From positions 1 through 64,000 of the forward strand of contig JAAVHZ010000021.1 in NCBI GenBank assembly GCA_014799465.1: a stretch of DNA of 64,000 nt, in the 5' to 3' direction. Of the stretch, positions 63,037-64,000 are shown in pieces (positions within the stretch are counted from its first letter, which is position 1; every line of letters starts with the position of its first letter). The notes under the pieces were generated by a model. The model was not told the origin of the DNA and did not search any database. It was given only the letters and a program-made list of their open reading frames with translations. Made by a program: the position numbers and the translations under genes. The stretch is from Lachnospiraceae bacterium (GTDB lineage: Bacteria > Bacillota > Clostridia > Lachnospirales > Lachnospiraceae).

Positions 63037-63723
63037 ATGATTGTTCTGGAGAATGTGTCTAAATCCTATTCTACGGGTGCACCGGCAATTAAAAAGGTAA
63101 ATTTAAATATTGAAGAAGGTGAGTTTGTATTTATAGTTGGAAACAGCGGTTCCGGCAAATCCACCTTAATAAAGCTGCTTTTGAAAGAGCTTGAACCTAC
63201 TGAGGGAAAGATTAGTATTAATGGTAAAGTATTAAATAGAATGAAGAGAAACAGAATTCCTGAATTGAGAAGAGACATGGGAGTAGTGTTTCAGGACTTC
63301 AGATTGTTAAAGGACAGAAATGTATATGAAAATATAGCTTTTGCACAGAGGGTAGTGGAGACACCTTCACGAATAATAAAACGAAGAGTTCCGGCAATGC
63401 TTTCATTGGTGGGATTGTCAGAAAAATACCGCTCATATCCTAAAGAACTTTCAGGAGGTGAGCAGCAAAGAGTTGCCCTGGCAAGGGCATTAGTAAATAA
63501 TCCGTCTATTTTACTTGCAGATGAGCCTACAGGTAATCTGGACCCTAAGAATTCATGGGAAATTATGAAACTTCTGGAAGAGATTAATAATCGCGGAACC
63601 ACAGTTCTGGTGGTTACTCATAACAGAGAAATAGTGGATGCTATGGGTAAAAGGGTTATTACAATGAATAAAGGCGTTGTAATAAGTGATGAAAAAAAAG
63701 GTGGATATATTTATGAAGATTAG
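63037..63723 (+). CDS. ftsE: Cell-division ATPase FtsE
   Basis: A 228-residue ATPase: Walker A GNSGSGKST, Q-loop VFQDFRLLKDRNVYEN (the FtsE hallmark), signature LSGGEQQR, Walker B LLADEPTGNLDP, switch VTHNREIV. With FtsX it controls peptidoglycan hydrolases at division or, in Clostridia and Bacillus, at sporulation and elongation. Overlaps ftsX by 11 bp. Confidence 0.95.
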   Translation: MIVLENVSKSYSTGAPAIKKVNLNIEEGEFVFIVGNSGSGKSTLIKLLLKELEPTEGKISINGKVLNRMKRNRIPELRRDMGVVFQDFRLLKDRNVYENIAFAQRVVETPSRIIKRRVPAMLSLVGLSEKYRSYPKELSGGEQQRVALARALVNNPSILLADEPTGNLDPKNSWEIMKLLEEINNRGTTVLVVTHNREIVDAMGKRVITMNKGVVISDEKKGGYIYED

Positions 63724-64000
63724 TACATTTTTGTATTGCCTGAATCAGGGCATAAAGAATATCAGGCGTAATAAATTGTTCTCATTGGCTTCAGTTGGAA
63801 CGATTGCAGCTTGTATATTTATGATGGGAATTATGTATTCGGTTATAGCGAATTTTCAGCATATGGTAAGTAAAGCAGGAGAGTCGGTAATTATTACTGT
63901 ATTTTTTGAGCAGGGTATAAGTACAGATAAGATAACACTTTTGCAGCAAAGGATAGAACAGAGGTCGGAGGTGGCTACGGTAAGTTATACTTCTGCGGAG
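63713..64000 (+). CDS. ftsX: Cell-division permease FtsX (cut by window end)
   Basis: The first 96 codons are present: cytoplasmic LNQGIKNIRRNKLFSLASVG, first membrane helix (IAACIFMMGIMYSVIANF), and the start of the extracellular loop (ITVFFEQGISTDKITLLQQR). It matches FtsX and is translationally coupled to ftsE. Confidence 0.93.
   Translation, partial: MKISTFLYCLNQGIKNIRRNKLFSLASVGTIAACIFMMGIMYSVIANFQHMVSKAGESVIITVFFEQGISTDKITLLQQRIEQRSEVATVSYTSAE

Overview
The window looks like the chromosome of a low-GC, spore-forming Firmicute, most likely a Lachnospiraceae member. The reasons are the AT-rich codon use (AGA and ATA are frequent), strong AGGAGG ribosome binding sites, a spoIIID gene, and the grouping of a UgpC-type ATPase, a CdaR-type regulator and ftsEX. 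I cannot name a species.

Left part (1-11.7 kb) is accessory. It starts with a type I toxin-antitoxin pair: a 28-codon hydrophobic toxin on the minus strand and a convergent plus-strand RNA with a consensus promoter. A flavodoxin-type reductase / dienelactone-hydrolase operon follows, then a decayed AbiEi-AbiEii fusion. From 3.8 to 11.3 kb there are eleven single genes, all on the minus strand. Most are separated by copies of one ~47-bp imperfect inverted repeat that begins at the stop codon of the preceding gene. This layout resembles a cassette array. Contents include immunity-like proteins, two hydrolases, a CPBP protease and an XRE regulator.

Middle-left (11.7-22.2 kb) is mostly ordinary chromosome: a beta-propeller protein, a GNAT enzyme, tandem AIM24 proteins, sfsA, an amino-acid ABC transporter whose substrate-binding protein is fused to the permease, a TrpXYZ-like ABC transporter, spoIIID and tRNA-Gln(CTG).

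A genomic island lies from just after tRNA-Gln to about 54.7 kb, and a 26-bp IS end sequence occurs identically at both of its edges. The flanks are a graveyard of gene fragments: a VirB4 tail, a PolC-like tail, UPF0178, GNAT and XRE fragments, and an IS1182-type transposase head. The core (26.7-52.4 kb) is a large DNA-phosphorothioation defence locus. Seven tightly packed genes encode a NERD-UvrD helicase, an AddB-like partner, SNF2 and RecQ-type helicases, a DpdG-like protein, a DpdH-like ATPase and a small protein. A separate promoter with two CTTAAG palindromes then drives dndB, dndC, dndD, dndE and dndA, followed by an HNH nuclease and a 675-residue orphan protein. The modification genes are Dnd-type, but the effector genes follow the order of the 7-deazaguanine (Dpd) systems, so the locus looks like a hybrid. 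No DndFGH was recognised. dndB carries an in-frame TAG, and its C-terminal part continues in frame up to dndC.

The right part (54.9-64 kb) returns to chromosome: an ECF sigma factor with an RsgI-like membrane anti-sigma partner, acyl-ACP thioesterase, CvfB, RidA, a CPBP protease, a UgpC-type ATPase, a CdaR-type regulator, ftsE and the start of ftsX, which is cut by the window end.
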